NCBI RefSeq assembly: GCF_900096975.1
Contig: NZ_FMYQ01000020.1
Location: forward strand, 62,001 to 126,000
Length of the DNA: 64,000 nucleotides
Direction: 5' to 3'
Source: Paraburkholderia lycopersici
GTDB lineage: Bacteria > Pseudomonadota > Gammaproteobacteria > Burkholderiales > Burkholderiaceae
Shown here: piece after piece, positions 8,276 through 18,801 of the stretch
Layout of the letters: every line of letters begins with the position of its first letter
How positions within the stretch are numbered: the first letter of the stretch is position 1
Translations under genes and position numbers: made by a program
Notes under the pieces: model-generated
Told to the model about the DNA's origin: nothing
The model's input: the letters and a program-made list of their open reading frames with translations, nothing else
The model's database searches: none

Positions 8276-8770
8276 ATGACCAAGCACCCAATTTCCGTGG
8301 TATTCACGTTTTCGGCCGCCACGCTGTGGGCCACCGCCTTAACCTGGCTCGCCACGCTCGCCGCCCTGCTGATCCCGGTCTTCGCGCATGCGCAAACCTC
8401 AACCGGCGCGCGCGATCAGCAGTTCGACTGCAAGTCCGATCCCCACACGTTCATATCGTCGCTCATCGACGACAAATCGATCGACCCGCAACCGAGCCGC
8501 GTCGAGGCCAATTCGGTCAACGCGTTTCGCCCCGTGCGCGGCACGCGCCTGAGCGCGTTCGGCTTTCCGATTTACGTGGTGCTGGGCTACGACCCCGGCG
8601 ACACGCTCTTCAAGCGCGGCGCGGGCAAGGAGATCGCGTCGCCGCTCTACGGCGTCGTCGTGTCCGCGCCCGCGGAAAAGGTGCGCTCGCGCGTGCGCGA
8701 AGCCAATAGCGACGCCACCGTGCAATCGGTGGTGCCGCTGCTGCTCACGGCCATCGTCTGCGGTGGGTAG
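8276..8770 (+). CDS. Hypothetical exported protein
   Basis: A 164-residue protein with a long hydrophobic N-terminus (residues about 8-38) ending in AHAQ, likely a cleaved signal peptide. The mature part is about 125 residues with paired Cys (FDCKSD near the start, VCGG at the end) and a segment VRGTRLSAFGFPIYVVLGYD that looks like a beta-rich fold. I do not recognise the family. It stands alone between the DUF2501 gene and an opposing DUF4337 gene. No strong ribosome-binding site precedes the ATG, so the start is uncertain. The open frame with signal peptide supports a real gene. Confidence 0.6.
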   Translation: MTKHPISVVFTFSAATLWATALTWLATLAALLIPVFAHAQTSTGARDQQFDCKSDPHTFISSLIDDKSIDPQPSRVEANSVNAFRPVRGTRLSAFGFPIYVVLGYDPGDTLFKRGAGKEIASPLYGVVVSAPAEKVRSRVREANSDATVQSVVPLLLTAIVCGG

Positions 8771-8803
8771 TGGAGCGCGGACCGCCTCACCGCCCGCGTC
8801 CGT

Positions 8804-9406
8804 TCAGCCGCCGAAGAATGCCCACGCCCCCAGCCCTACGCCCACGACGCCCACGCCCACCGAGGCGTTCAGGAGCCAGCGCCGACGCGTGAGCAGCGTA
8901 ATCGCCGTCAGCGCGATCGAGATCTGGATGAGCGTGGTGGCTTGCGCCCAGCGGTGATGCCCGTGAAGCAGCTTCTCGCTTAGCGCGTCGTCTTGCGCGA
9001 CGGTCTTTTCAAGCGCCTCCGCCGTGGCGCGGATCGGCTCTTTCTGCTGGCGATAACGATCGGCGTCGCTGGCGAACCGGCGCTGCGCGGCGTCCGAATC
9101 CGGCGCGAGCGAGGCGAGCGCCGCGCCCAGCTCCGCAAGATTCTGCTTCTCGCCTTTCGCCTGGTAATAGGCCCATTGATTCGCGGCTTCGGTTTTGTGA
9201 ATCGCCGCTTCGTTCTTGTAGTAGAGCGCGAGATTCTCGCTATTGCCGCTCTGGTACGCGAAAATCGCCCCGATCGAGGCGAGGATCGCGGTCATCACGG
9301 CCATGCGGCCCGGGAACGGGTCGCCTTCCCCATGCCCGCCGTGGCCCGCCGCGGCATGTTCGACGGCGTGGTCGTGCGGTCCATGCACTTCGTACTCTTC
9401 AGACAT
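8804..9406 (-). CDS. DUF4337 family membrane protein
   Basis: A 200-residue protein. A His/Gly-rich N-terminus (residues 8-32) is followed by a membrane helix (MAVMTAILASIGAIFAYQSG), a long charged, coiled-coil-like segment with repeated Ala/Glu/Lys, and two closely spaced C-terminal membrane helices around IQISIALTAITLLTRRRW and VGVGVVGVGLGAWAFFGG. This is the DUF4337 arrangement; function is unknown. The frame stays open far upstream, but the ATG at 9406 has a GGAGAG site and begins the conserved part (MSEEYEVHGPHDH). Confidence 0.85.
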   Translation of the reverse strand: MSEEYEVHGPHDHAVEHAAAGHGGHGEGDPFPGRMAVMTAILASIGAIFAYQSGNSENLALYYKNEAAIHKTEAANQWAYYQAKGEKQNLAELGAALASLAPDSDAAQRRFASDADRYRQQKEPIRATAEALEKTVAQDDALSEKLLHGHHRWAQATTLIQISIALTAITLLTRRRWLLNASVGVGVVGVGLGAWAFFGG

Positions 9407-9798
9407 CCAAAGACTCTCCGGTTTCACTGATTCGTCGTCCGCCCGCGCTTCGTTCTCGCGACGGCGTGCGCGGCGCGCGGCGCCTTTTCCCCGTGCGGCG
9501 CCTCGTGCGGGACGCTCAATTATCGTGAGCGCGGCGCGCTTGTCCAGTCCCCGGAATGCATCGGATGTAACGAAAAGCGAAATCGGCGCCGACGAAAGCG
9601 AATCGTAGGTTCTATCGTCTATGCCTTGAGAGAGGCGCATCGGGATGCTGCAGCGCAGCCCCTCCCGCCTGCCGTTTGCAAACGTGGTCGTGCGCTGCGA
9701 GCCCGGCCCGCGTCGCTGCGTTGCCACATGGCCCTGTGTGACGTCGCGAGCATGCCCTTCGACCTCTGCCGTCACGAATCCACAGCCCGGAGACCATC
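9407..9798. other. Divergent intergenic region
   Basis: About 390 bases between the leftward DUF4337 gene and the rightward LuxR-type gene. It should carry both promoters. I see no strong palindrome, repeat or convincing small gene. Confidence 0.4.
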
Positions 9799-11004
9799 AT
9801 GGGGCCCGCAACGGCGGCACATGCTGCCGCCACCGATACGCCCGTAGGCAACGCGCATGCCTCATCTGCGACGTCCAGCGATCCGACCGGACCAGGCGGC
9901 CTCATCGAGGCGATCTACGACGCTGCCTTCGACGTCGGGCGCTGGCCGGACGTCTGTGCGCGTATCGCACAGCGAGTCGGCGCGCAACATGTGAACCTCA
10001 CCGTGCTATCTCCCGAAAGCGCGTTTTCGCTGGACCGCTGGGAGGGCATCGCCGCTTCGTTTGCCCATTCGTATGCGCAGCACTATGGCGGCCTCGACCC
10101 GCTCATTCCGCAGGTGCGCCGCTGGGCCGCGGGCACGCTCGTCACCGACACGATGATCCGCCCTCAGGCCAGCCACGAGCGCAGCGCCTTCGTGCAGGAG
10201 TGGGTGCGCCCGCAGGCAATCCACACGGTAGCGTTCGCGAACGTCCTGCGCGAAGGCGGCGCGGCCGGCGTGCTCGGCGCGCTGCGCCTCGAAGCGCGTT
10301 TCTACAGCGAGGACGAACTGGACGCGTTGCGCGCGCTGCTCCCGCATGTGCGCAATGCACTGCGCGTGCAGCGGCACACCACGCCGTCATCGCACGACGA
10401 AAGCGCGCATGCGGGCACGGACGCGCTCGACGCGCTCGCGCATGGCGTGCTGATCGTCGACGCCGACGCGCACATCGTCTTCGCGAATCGAGCCGCCACG
10501 ACGCTGCTCGCGCACGCGAGCGGATTGCGCTGCGAGCGCAACGTGCTCGGCGCTTCGTCGGCCACGGCCTCGCATCAGTTGCGCGGCTTGATTGCGCGCG
10601 CGGCGGGCCACGACGCGCGCACGGGCGGCGCGATGCTGATCGCCCGCCCCGCTCCCGACGAGCCGCTCCAGGCGCTGGTCTCGCCACTCGGCGCGCACCG
10701 GCATGCCGCCTTCGCACACGGCTCGACTCGCGGCACGGCCATGCTGATCGTGATCGATCCGCAGTCGGCGCGGCGCGGCGTGGAAACGCGGCTCGTCGCG
10801 CTGTTCGGCCTCACGCCCGCCGAAGCGCGCGTGGCCTGCGAGGTCGGCAAAGGACGCAACCCGAAAGACGTCGCCGAGGCGCTGCGTGTTTTACCCTCGA
10901 CCGTGCGCACCCATCTGCATCACGTGTTCGCGAAAACCGCCACGCGCCGCCAGGCCGACTTGATGCGCCTGATCGCGCAGCTCGCCATCACGCGCGGCGA
11001 TTGA
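9799..11004 (+). CDS. LuxR-type helix-turn-helix regulator with PAS-like middle domain
   Basis: A 401-residue cytoplasmic regulator. Residues about 30-190 form an N-terminal sensory region of unknown ligand, residues about 210-320 look PAS-like (GVLIVDADAHIVFANRAATT), and the C-terminal 65 residues hold a LuxR HTH (GLTPAEARVACEVGKGRNPK, then LRVLPSTVRTHLHHVFAKTA). It has neither a receiver nor an acyl-homoserine-lactone domain. It stands alone; the liv operon is convergent downstream, so a regulatory link to it is only possible, not shown. Confidence 0.87.
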   Translation: MGPATAAHAAATDTPVGNAHASSATSSDPTGPGGLIEAIYDAAFDVGRWPDVCARIAQRVGAQHVNLTVLSPESAFSLDRWEGIAASFAHSYAQHYGGLDPLIPQVRRWAAGTLVTDTMIRPQASHERSAFVQEWVRPQAIHTVAFANVLREGGAAGVLGALRLEARFYSEDELDALRALLPHVRNALRVQRHTTPSSHDESAHAGTDALDALAHGVLIVDADAHIVFANRAATTLLAHASGLRCERNVLGASSATASHQLRGLIARAAGHDARTGGAMLIARPAPDEPLQALVSPLGAHRHAAFAHGSTRGTAMLIVIDPQSARRGVETRLVALFGLTPAEARVACEVGKGRNPKDVAEALRVLPSTVRTHLHHVFAKTATRRQADLMRLIAQLAITRGD

Positions 11005-11024
11005 CCTACGCGATTGGCGTGCAG

Positions 11025-11056
11025 AAAAAAGCCCGCGCAGCCTACGCTGCGCGGGC
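11025..11056 (-). terminator. Terminator of the liv operon
   Basis: GCCCGCGCAG and CTGCGCGGGC form a perfect 10-bp stem with a 6-base loop. On the minus strand it is followed by six Ts (AAAAAA at 11025-11030 on the plus strand), 25 bases beyond the livF stop. Confidence 0.85.
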
Positions 11057-11080
11057 CGGGACCACCTCCGCGCAGGACGG

Positions 11081-11781
<701 letters not shown>

Positions 11782-11782
<1 letters not shown>

Positions 11783-12552
11783 CAGTCCTCTCCGAGATAC
11801 GCCTTGATCACGCGCGGGTCGTTTCGCACTTCGCAGGGTTTGCCGATCATGATCGGCTTGCCGTGCTCCATCACGAGAATGCGATCCGACACGCCCATCA
11901 CGAGACTCATGTCGTGCTCGATCAGGAGTACGGAGATTCCGAACTCGTTGCGCAAGCCGTCCACCATCTGCTGCAGCTCGACCTTCTCCTGCGGGTTCAA
12001 CCCGGCAGCGGGCTCGTCGAGCATCAACAGGCGCGGATCGGTGATCATGCAGCGCGCGATTTCGAGCCGGCGCTGATGGCCATACGAGAGCGTGCCCGCC
12101 TCGCGGTTCGCCACCTGCTTCAGGCCCACGCGCTCGAGCCAGTACGCGGCGCGCTCGAGCGCGGCGCGTTCGGCGCGGCGGTACGCGGGCGTCGCGAAGA
12201 GGCCGCTCAGCATGTTGCGGTTCACCTTCAGGTGCTGCGCGACCATCAGGTTTTCCAGCACCGTCAACTGCCTGAAGAGACGAATGTTCTGGAACGTGCG
12301 CACGAGACCGCGGCGCGCGACCTGGTGGCTCCGCTGGCCCGTGATGGCATGGCCGTCGAGCACGATGTCGCCGGCGGTCGGCCTGTAAAAACCGCCCACG
12401 CAGTTGAACACCGTGGTCTTGCCCGCGCCGTTCGGCCCGATGATGGCGAACACCTCGTTCGGACGCACGTCGAAGTCGATGCCGTCCACGGCCAGCAGGC
12501 CGCCGAAGCGCATCTGCAGCCCCGCTACTCTCAACAACGCCTGTTCGCTCAT
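11782..12552 (-). CDS. livG: Branched-chain amino acid ABC transporter ATP-binding protein LivG
   Basis: A 256-residue ATPase, partner of LivF. Walker A GPNGAGKTT, signature LSYGHQRRLEIARCM, Walker B LLMLDEPAAGLNP and the LivG-type C-terminus with ILVMEHGKPIMIGKPCEVRN are present. The ATG at 12552 overlaps the livM stop as ATGA and begins MSEQALLRVAGLQMRFGG; the frame extends upstream but that part is antisense or out-of-frame livM sequence. Confidence 0.94.
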
Positions 12553-13820
12553 TGCGGCAACTCCACGTGCGGACGGCTCGCGGGCAGCAGCCCCTGCGGA
12601 CGCCACATCATCATCAGCACCATCACCAGACCGAAGATCAGCATGCGGTACTCGGCAAAGCCGCGCGCGACTTCGGGCAGCACCGTGAGCAGGATCGCAG
12701 CGAGCACGACGCCAAGCTGCGAACCCATGCCGCCCAGCACCACCACGGCGAGAATGAGCGCCGACTCGATGAACGTGAACGACTCGGGCGTCACGAGCCC
12801 CTGGCGCGCGGCGAAGAACGCCCCCGCAAGACCCGCGAACGAAGCGCCCAGCGTGAACGCCGAGAGCTTGATGCGCGTGGGATTCAGGCCGAGCGAGCGG
12901 CACGCGATTTCGTCTTCGCGCAGCGCTTCCCATGCGCGGCCCATCGGCATGCGCAGCAGGCGGCTCGTGACGAATAGCGTGAACGCCACCAGCACGAGCG
13001 CGAGCAGGTACAAAAAGATCACCATGTGCTCGCCGCTGTACTCGATGCCGATCAGCTCGTTGAAGGTCTTCGCGCCTTCCACGCTCGCGTGGCGGGCCAT
13101 TTCGAAGCCGAACACGGTGGGCTTCGGAATGCCCGAGATGCCGTCCGGTCCGCCCGTCATGCTCGTGAGGTTGTTGAGCAGCAGGCGAATGATTTCACCG
13201 AAGCCGAGCGTGACGATGGCGAGATAATCGCCGCGCAAACGCAGCACCGGAAAACCGAGAACGAAGCCGAACGTGGCCGCCGCGAGCGCGGCGAGCGGCA
13301 GGCATTCCCAGAACGTGAAGCCGAAGTACTGGTTGAACAGCGCATACGTATAGCCGCCAACCGCGTAGAAACCCACGTAGCCCAGGTCGAGCAGGCCCGC
13401 AAAGCCCACCACGATGTTCAGGCCGAGGCCGAGAATTACGTAGATGAGCGCGAGCGTCGCGACGTCCACGGCGCCGCGCGATCCCATGAACGGAAACACC
13501 GCGCCGAACGCGAGCAGCACCCAGATCGCCACGCGCTGCTGGCGCGCGCCGAGCGCGGGCGCCCTGGGCAAGCGCACAGCACTCGTTGCGCGCGCAAACA
13601 TCGGCCTGACGAGCTGGAACACGAACACCACGGCGGCCGCGATCCACACAGGACGCCAGTGCTGCTGCAGCACGACCTGATAGCCGTCGAGCGTGAGCTG
13701 CAGGCCAAGGACGGGCGCCGTGAGGATGAAGGTCGCGACGGCGGCGGCAAGCGCGCCCTTCACCGTTTGCGACGAGGTGGCGCCCTGTGCGGGCGCCGTT
13801 ACCGAAACAGTCTGACTCAT
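12549..13820 (-). CDS. livM: Branched-chain amino acid ABC transporter permease LivM
   Basis: A 423-residue inner-membrane permease with about ten hydrophobic segments. The conserved LivM core GLGLNIVVGFAGLLDLGYVG is followed by FPVLRLRGDYLAIVTLGFGE and the EAA-like loop GRAWEALREDEIACRSLG. The N-terminus (about 60 residues before the second helix) is longer than in short LivM proteins, as in E. coli LivM. The ATG at 13820 is chosen because it starts the recognisable protein seven bases after the livH stop. Confidence 0.93.
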   Translation of the reverse strand: MSQTVSVTAPAQGATSSQTVKGALAAAVATFILTAPVLGLQLTLDGYQVVLQQHWRPVWIAAAVVFVFQLVRPMFARATSAVRLPRAPALGARQQRVAIWVLLAFGAVFPFMGSRGAVDVATLALIYVILGLGLNIVVGFAGLLDLGYVGFYAVGGYTYALFNQYFGFTFWECLPLAALAAATFGFVLGFPVLRLRGDYLAIVTLGFGEIIRLLLNNLTSMTGGPDGISGIPKPTVFGFEMARHASVEGAKTFNELIGIEYSGEHMVIFLYLLALVLVAFTLFVTSRLLRMPMGRAWEALREDEIACRSLGLNPTRIKLSAFTLGASFAGLAGAFFAARQGLVTPESFTFIESALILAVVVLGGMGSQLGVVLAAILLTVLPEVARGFAEYRMLIFGLVMVLMMMWRPQGLLPASRPHVELPQ

Positions 13821-13827
13821 TGCGCCC

Positions 13828-14754
<927 letters not shown>

Positions 14755-14837
14755 GCGTAAGCCACGCGGCCGTGAAGCCGGTAAGAGAGCCTTGAAACGG
14801 GTTGATCCTTTTATTTTCGTCGCGCGCACAACCGCAT

Positions 14838-14869
14838 TGCATGCCCCGCCTCGGGCGGCAAGGCATGCA
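14838..14869 (-). other. Intercistronic stem-loop between livK and livH
   Basis: TGCATGCC pairs with GGCATGCA (8 bp), enclosing CCGCC pairing with GGCGG around a TCG loop, with a small bulge. There is no U-run on the minus strand, so it is more likely an mRNA-stabilising or attenuating element than a full terminator. Such elements often keep binding-protein mRNA more abundant than permease mRNA. Confidence 0.55.
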
Positions 14870-14886
14870 CGGCGTGCAGCGCGGGA

Positions 14887-16002
14887 TCAGTTCGCGGCGG
14901 TCTTGGTGGCGTCCTTGTGCCACGTGTAGACGACAAAGCGGAACGACTTCAGGTCACCCTGCGCGTCGTACTCGACCTTGCCGATCGGCGTGTTGAACGC
15001 GTTCTTGTGCAGGTAGGCCGCGACCTTGGTCGGGTCGGTGCTCTTCGCGCCAGCAATGCCGTCGGCGATCACTTCGACCGCCGCATACGATGGCATCTGG
15101 AACGGGCCGTTTGCGTCGCGCTTCGCGTCGGCGAAGGCCTTTACGAGCCTAGCGTTGGCGGGGTCCGACGCGAAGTCGGCAGGCAGCGTGACGAGCATGC
15201 CTTCCGAGGCCGGGCCGGCGATCGCCGTCACGTCCTTGTTGCCCACGCCTTCCGGTCCCATGAACGTGGCCTTCACGCCCTGTTCGCGCGACTGGCGCAT
15301 CAGCAGGCCCATTTCGGGGTGGTAGCCGCCGAAGTAGACGAAATCCACCCCTTGCGACTTGAGCTTCGTGACGACTGCGGAGTAGTCCGAATCACCGGCG
15401 TTGATGCCCTCGAACACGACGACGGGAATATGCGCCTTGTCGAGCGCGACCTTCACCGACGTGGCGATGCCCTGGCCGTACGACTGCTTGTCGTGCAGGA
15501 TCGCGACCTTTTTCGGCTTGACCTTGTTGATAATGTAAGCGGCGGCGGCGGGGCCTTGCTGGTCGTCGCGGCCGATGGTGCGGAAGACGAACTGGCGCTT
15601 CTTGCCTTCGGTCAGCTGCGGCGCGGTCGCCGACGGCGTGACCATCACGATGCCTTCGTTCTCGTAGATGTCCGAAGCCGGAATCGTCGAACCCGAGCAG
15701 ACGTGGCCGACCACGTACTGGATGTGCTGCGACACGATCTTGTTGGCGACGGCGACGGCTTGCTTCGGCTCGCATGCGTCGTCCATCAGGACGGCTTCGA
15801 GCTTGTTGCCGTTCACGCCGCCAGCGGCGTTGATCTGCTCGATCGCAGTCAGCGCGCCCGCCTTGACCATGTCGCCGTACTGGGCGACCGGGCCGCTGAA
15901 CGGGCCGGCAATGGCGATCTTCACGGTGTCGGCGTTCGCGCTTGCGCTCAATGCGAGCAGCGCGGCGGCCAAGGAAACGGCGGTAAGGCGGGACAACGTC
16001 AT
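14887..16002 (-). CDS. livK: Periplasmic branched-chain amino acid-binding protein LivK
   Basis: A 371-residue type I periplasmic binding protein that delivers ligand to LivHMGF. The signal peptide is cleaved around ASANADTVK (residue about 25). The mature protein starts VKIAIAGPFSGPVAQYGDMV and has the LivJ/LivK family motifs QAVAVANKIVSQHIQYVVGH, SGSTIPASDIYENEGIVMVTPSA and FVYFGGYHPEMGLLMRQS. A GGAGCTCCTG site precedes the ATG. It is the first gene of the operon, separated from livH by 132 bases containing a stem-loop. Confidence 0.94.
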   Translation of the reverse strand: MTLSRLTAVSLAAALLALSASANADTVKIAIAGPFSGPVAQYGDMVKAGALTAIEQINAAGGVNGNKLEAVLMDDACEPKQAVAVANKIVSQHIQYVVGHVCSGSTIPASDIYENEGIVMVTPSATAPQLTEGKKRQFVFRTIGRDDQQGPAAAAYIINKVKPKKVAILHDKQSYGQGIATSVKVALDKAHIPVVVFEGINAGDSDYSAVVTKLKSQGVDFVYFGGYHPEMGLLMRQSREQGVKATFMGPEGVGNKDVTAIAGPASEGMLVTLPADFASDPANARLVKAFADAKRDANGPFQMPSYAAVEVIADGIAGAKSTDPTKVAAYLHKNAFNTPIGKVEYDAQGDLKSFRFVVYTWHKDATKTAAN

Positions 16003-16897
16003 CAGGAGCTCCTCGATTGTTTTCGGGTCAACCGGTCAGACGGCATGACCTGCGCAAACGAACAGCACCCCAATACACCTGCCTTGGAGAACGACCACGA
16101 CGAGCACCAGAAAAAAGACGTGACGGGGCCCGGCGTGTATCAGCGCCCTGATAGGCGGCTGAGTTCGGAGAATCTGTTGAGTTACAGATTCTGTTGCGCA
16201 AGCAATCCGCCTGCCCCGTTCGCTGCATTCCGTACCGGAAAGGTGGACCGGCCCGAATCAGCGACGGGCGGATGCTACCAATAATCGCTTTCTACTGCAA
16301 CTGTGGATTTTCTCCGATATCGGCGGGAGTATTGGCATGGGTCAATTGAGAGGCGGGCGCGAAAGCGCGTTGAAAATTTCCGGAAAAATCGAACCGCGTA
16401 CCGCAGTACGTGACTCCCCAGCTTGGGATGCCCGGCTGACGCGGTTGTGGGGGGCAGGAAAAATCAGACTTTCCCGGAGACCACGAAGCTTGTTTTAACT
16501 GGCATTGCCACCCAACAGGCAAATCGAAGGAGATCGGAAAAACTTCCGACGACATCCGCCCGCTTAACGAATTCCACGATCGATAATAGATGGGAGGGAA
16601 AACCCTAAATACAAATCACGACAAATCATTGATTTACAAGAAAATTTTATTTCCAGATCGTTAAATTTCAATTTTTAAATCCGGCCTCTTGAATTCGCAA
16701 TCCCCAGACGCCATCCAATCAACCAATTTCCAATCCAGGAGCAAGAAACCTTACTGGCTCCCGGCTTTTTCCATAATCGAACCGTGCAAGCCGGAATAGT
16801 CCCGACGACGCATGCGCGCATCCGGCGCCCCCGCGTCCGGCGCGGCAGTCACTTGCGAAATTATTTCGGATGCCGATTCAATTTCCCCGATCGAAAA
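16003..16897. other. Long intergenic region with an AT-rich core
   Basis: About 900 bases upstream of livK with no convincing gene. It contains a perfect inverted repeat (listed separately) and a stretch around 16595-16740 much richer in A and T than the rest of the window. It should carry the livK promoter. The AT-rich core could be a silencer-protein binding region or a remnant of acquired DNA. Confidence 0.5.
16170..16191. promoter_or_regulatory. Inverted repeat GAATCTGT-N6-ACAGATTC upstream of livK
   Basis: A perfect 8-bp dyad about 170 bases upstream of the livK start. It may be an operator or an RNA hairpin in the leader; the regulator is unknown. Confidence 0.4.
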
Positions 16898-17293
16898 TCA
16901 GGACGTTCTTGAATACTTGAAGGTCCCCTGAGCGCTCGCAATCAGCAAACGGTCATCCACCCACGCCTCGGATCGAGCGAAGAAGATCGAGCGTCCGCCG
17001 CGCTCGAGAAAGCCCTTGGCGCGCACGAACCGGCCAATCCCCTTGTCGAGATAGTTGGTCGTGAGCGAGAGCGTGAAGCCGTGGCGCGGCGGCTCGCCGG
17101 CTGGCGCGAAGAGTCCCGCGTAGCCCGCCGCGGCATCGAGCAGCGTAGCGATGGCGCCGCCCTGCAAGACGCCCTGTCGATTGAGCTTCGAGGCGTCGAT
17201 GGGCATCACGAGCTCCGCATAGCCCTCGCGCCACTGCGCGACGCACACGCCAAGCGTTTCAAGAAACGGGTTGTCCACGGCGAATTGCGACAT
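16898..17293 (-). CDS. PaaI-type hotdog thioesterase
   Basis: A 131-residue hotdog-fold protein likely to hydrolyse an acyl- or aryl-CoA. The conserved stretch LNRQGVLQGGAIATLLDAAA has the usual HGG-like turn (here QGG) and the Asp of the family; TTNYLDKGIGRFVRAKG and a C-terminal AQGTFKYSR strand follow. The HGG His is replaced by Gln, so catalysis may differ. The ATG at 17293 gives normal length; an ATG at 17311 is possible. It stands between the livK upstream region and an aminotransferase gene in the opposite direction. Confidence 0.82.
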   Translation of the reverse strand: MSQFAVDNPFLETLGVCVAQWREGYAELVMPIDASKLNRQGVLQGGAIATLLDAAAGYAGLFAPAGEPPRHGFTLSLTTNYLDKGIGRFVRAKGFLERGGRSIFFARSEAWVDDRLLIASAQGTFKYSRTS

Positions 17294-17495
17294 ACGCGGC
17301 CTTCCTTGCATTATCCGGCGATGCGTTCGATTATAGAGCGATGCGCCGAACGCCGAAGCGGCGCCCGAACGACTGTTCAGGAAAATTCCGCGCAACTGTA
17401 CATGGTCAGTACCGCCGCGCCGCACAACACTGCCTGATGGCCGCGACAGCGCGCCTCCCACGCAACCGACTTCCAGGTCAAACCAGGTACCCGAA

Positions 17496-18773
17496 ATGAA
17501 CGACAACGCGCTCCACCCCGATCCGCTGGCCACTTCGCGCACAGCGGCGGCCGCGGCCGAGGCCGCGCCTGTCCCTTGCCCCGCCGTCGAGACGCTCGAC
17601 CGCATCCTTCCCGAGGAGCCGCTCCTCATGATGGGCGCGGGCCCCGTGCCGATTCCCGATGCCGTGGCCAAGGCCAACACCGTCGTCATCAATCACCTCG
17701 GCGACACCATGGCGCGCGTCATTCATCAGGTGAAGACGATGGCGCGCTACGTGTTCCAGACGCGTTCGAACTGGGTGCTCGGCGTGGCTGGCCCCGGCTC
17801 GGCCGCCATGGAAATGGCGATTTCGAACCTCGCGTGGCCCGGCACGCGCGTGCTCTCCATCGTCAACGGCTTCTTCAGCGCGCGCATGGCCGAAATGGCG
17901 CGCCGCGTGGGTGCCGAAGTCACCACGCTCGACGTGGCCGACCGTGATATCGCTTCGCTCGAGGCCGTAACGCAGGCCATCGAGCGCACGCGTCCGGCCG
18001 TCGTCACGATCGTGCACGGCGAAACGTCGAACACGGTCTGGAATCGCGAGCTCAGGGAAATCGTGCAGATCGCCAAGGCCGCCGGCGCGCTCGTGGTGGT
18101 GGACGCCGTCTGCACGCTCAGCACGATGCCGCTCGAAATGGACGGCTGGGGCATCGACGTCGTGATAACGGGCGGGCAAAAAGGGCTTTCGTCGATTCCC
18201 GGCGTTTCGCTGATCGCCTTCTCGGACGCCGCCTGGGAGCGCGTGCGCACGCGCACCGCGCCGAACACACACTGGTGCCTCGACGCCATGCTCGCCGAGA
18301 ACTTCTGGCACAACGCCGGCTATCACTACACGGCGCCCGTCTCGGGCGTGCTGGCGCTGCACGAAGCGCTACGCCTCGTTTGCAGGGAAACGCTCGAGAA
18401 GCGCTACGCGCGCCATCTGCGCTGCTCGCTCGCGTTGCAAAGCGGCGTGAGCGCACTGGGCCTCGCGCTGTATACGCCGCAGACCTGCCGCCTGAATTCG
18501 GTGGTCGGCATTGCGTTGCCCGCAGGGGCAACGGCGCACGAGGTGTGCAACCACATCTCGCAGCAATATCAGGTCGAGATAGCCGGATCGTTCGGGCTCC
18601 CAATCGTTCGCATCGGGCAGATGGGCGAACAGTGCCGCGAGCACAATCTCTTTCGCACCGTGCACGCGCTTGGCCGCACGATGTGCGATCTGGGGGTCAA
18701 GGTCGATCTGCCCGCCGGCGTGGCCGCGCTGGAAGAGTCGCTCTCGGCCAGCTCGCGCGAAGCGCGACGCTAA
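17496..18773 (+). CDS. Class V pyridoxal-phosphate aminotransferase (alanine/serine-glyoxylate type)
   Basis: A 425-residue PLP enzyme. The core starts near residue 40 (EEPLLMMGAGPVPIPDAV). The PLP phosphate-binding GPGSAAMEMAISNL is at about 100-112, the Asp-binding VVDAVCTLSTMPLEMD at 201-216, and the PLP lysine is K229 in GGQKGLSSIPGVS. These place it with alanine-glyoxylate/serine-glyoxylate aminotransferases. The first 38 residues are an Ala-rich extension of unknown role. Substrate pair cannot be fixed from sequence; neighbours give no pathway. Confidence 0.85.
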   Translation: MNDNALHPDPLATSRTAAAAAEAAPVPCPAVETLDRILPEEPLLMMGAGPVPIPDAVAKANTVVINHLGDTMARVIHQVKTMARYVFQTRSNWVLGVAGPGSAAMEMAISNLAWPGTRVLSIVNGFFSARMAEMARRVGAEVTTLDVADRDIASLEAVTQAIERTRPAVVTIVHGETSNTVWNRELREIVQIAKAAGALVVVDAVCTLSTMPLEMDGWGIDVVITGGQKGLSSIPGVSLIAFSDAAWERVRTRTAPNTHWCLDAMLAENFWHNAGYHYTAPVSGVLALHEALRLVCRETLEKRYARHLRCSLALQSGVSALGLALYTPQTCRLNSVVGIALPAGATAHEVCNHISQQYQVEIAGSFGLPIVRIGQMGEQCREHNLFRTVHALGRTMCDLGVKVDLPAGVAALEESLSASSREARR

Positions 18774-18801
18774 GCCGCCTGCCAGGCAGACCGTTAGCCG
18801 C

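Noticed and set aside
16292..16555. An 87-codon leftward frame in the livK upstream region
   Set aside because: No family resemblance, odd Cys/Pro/Gln content and no clear start signals.
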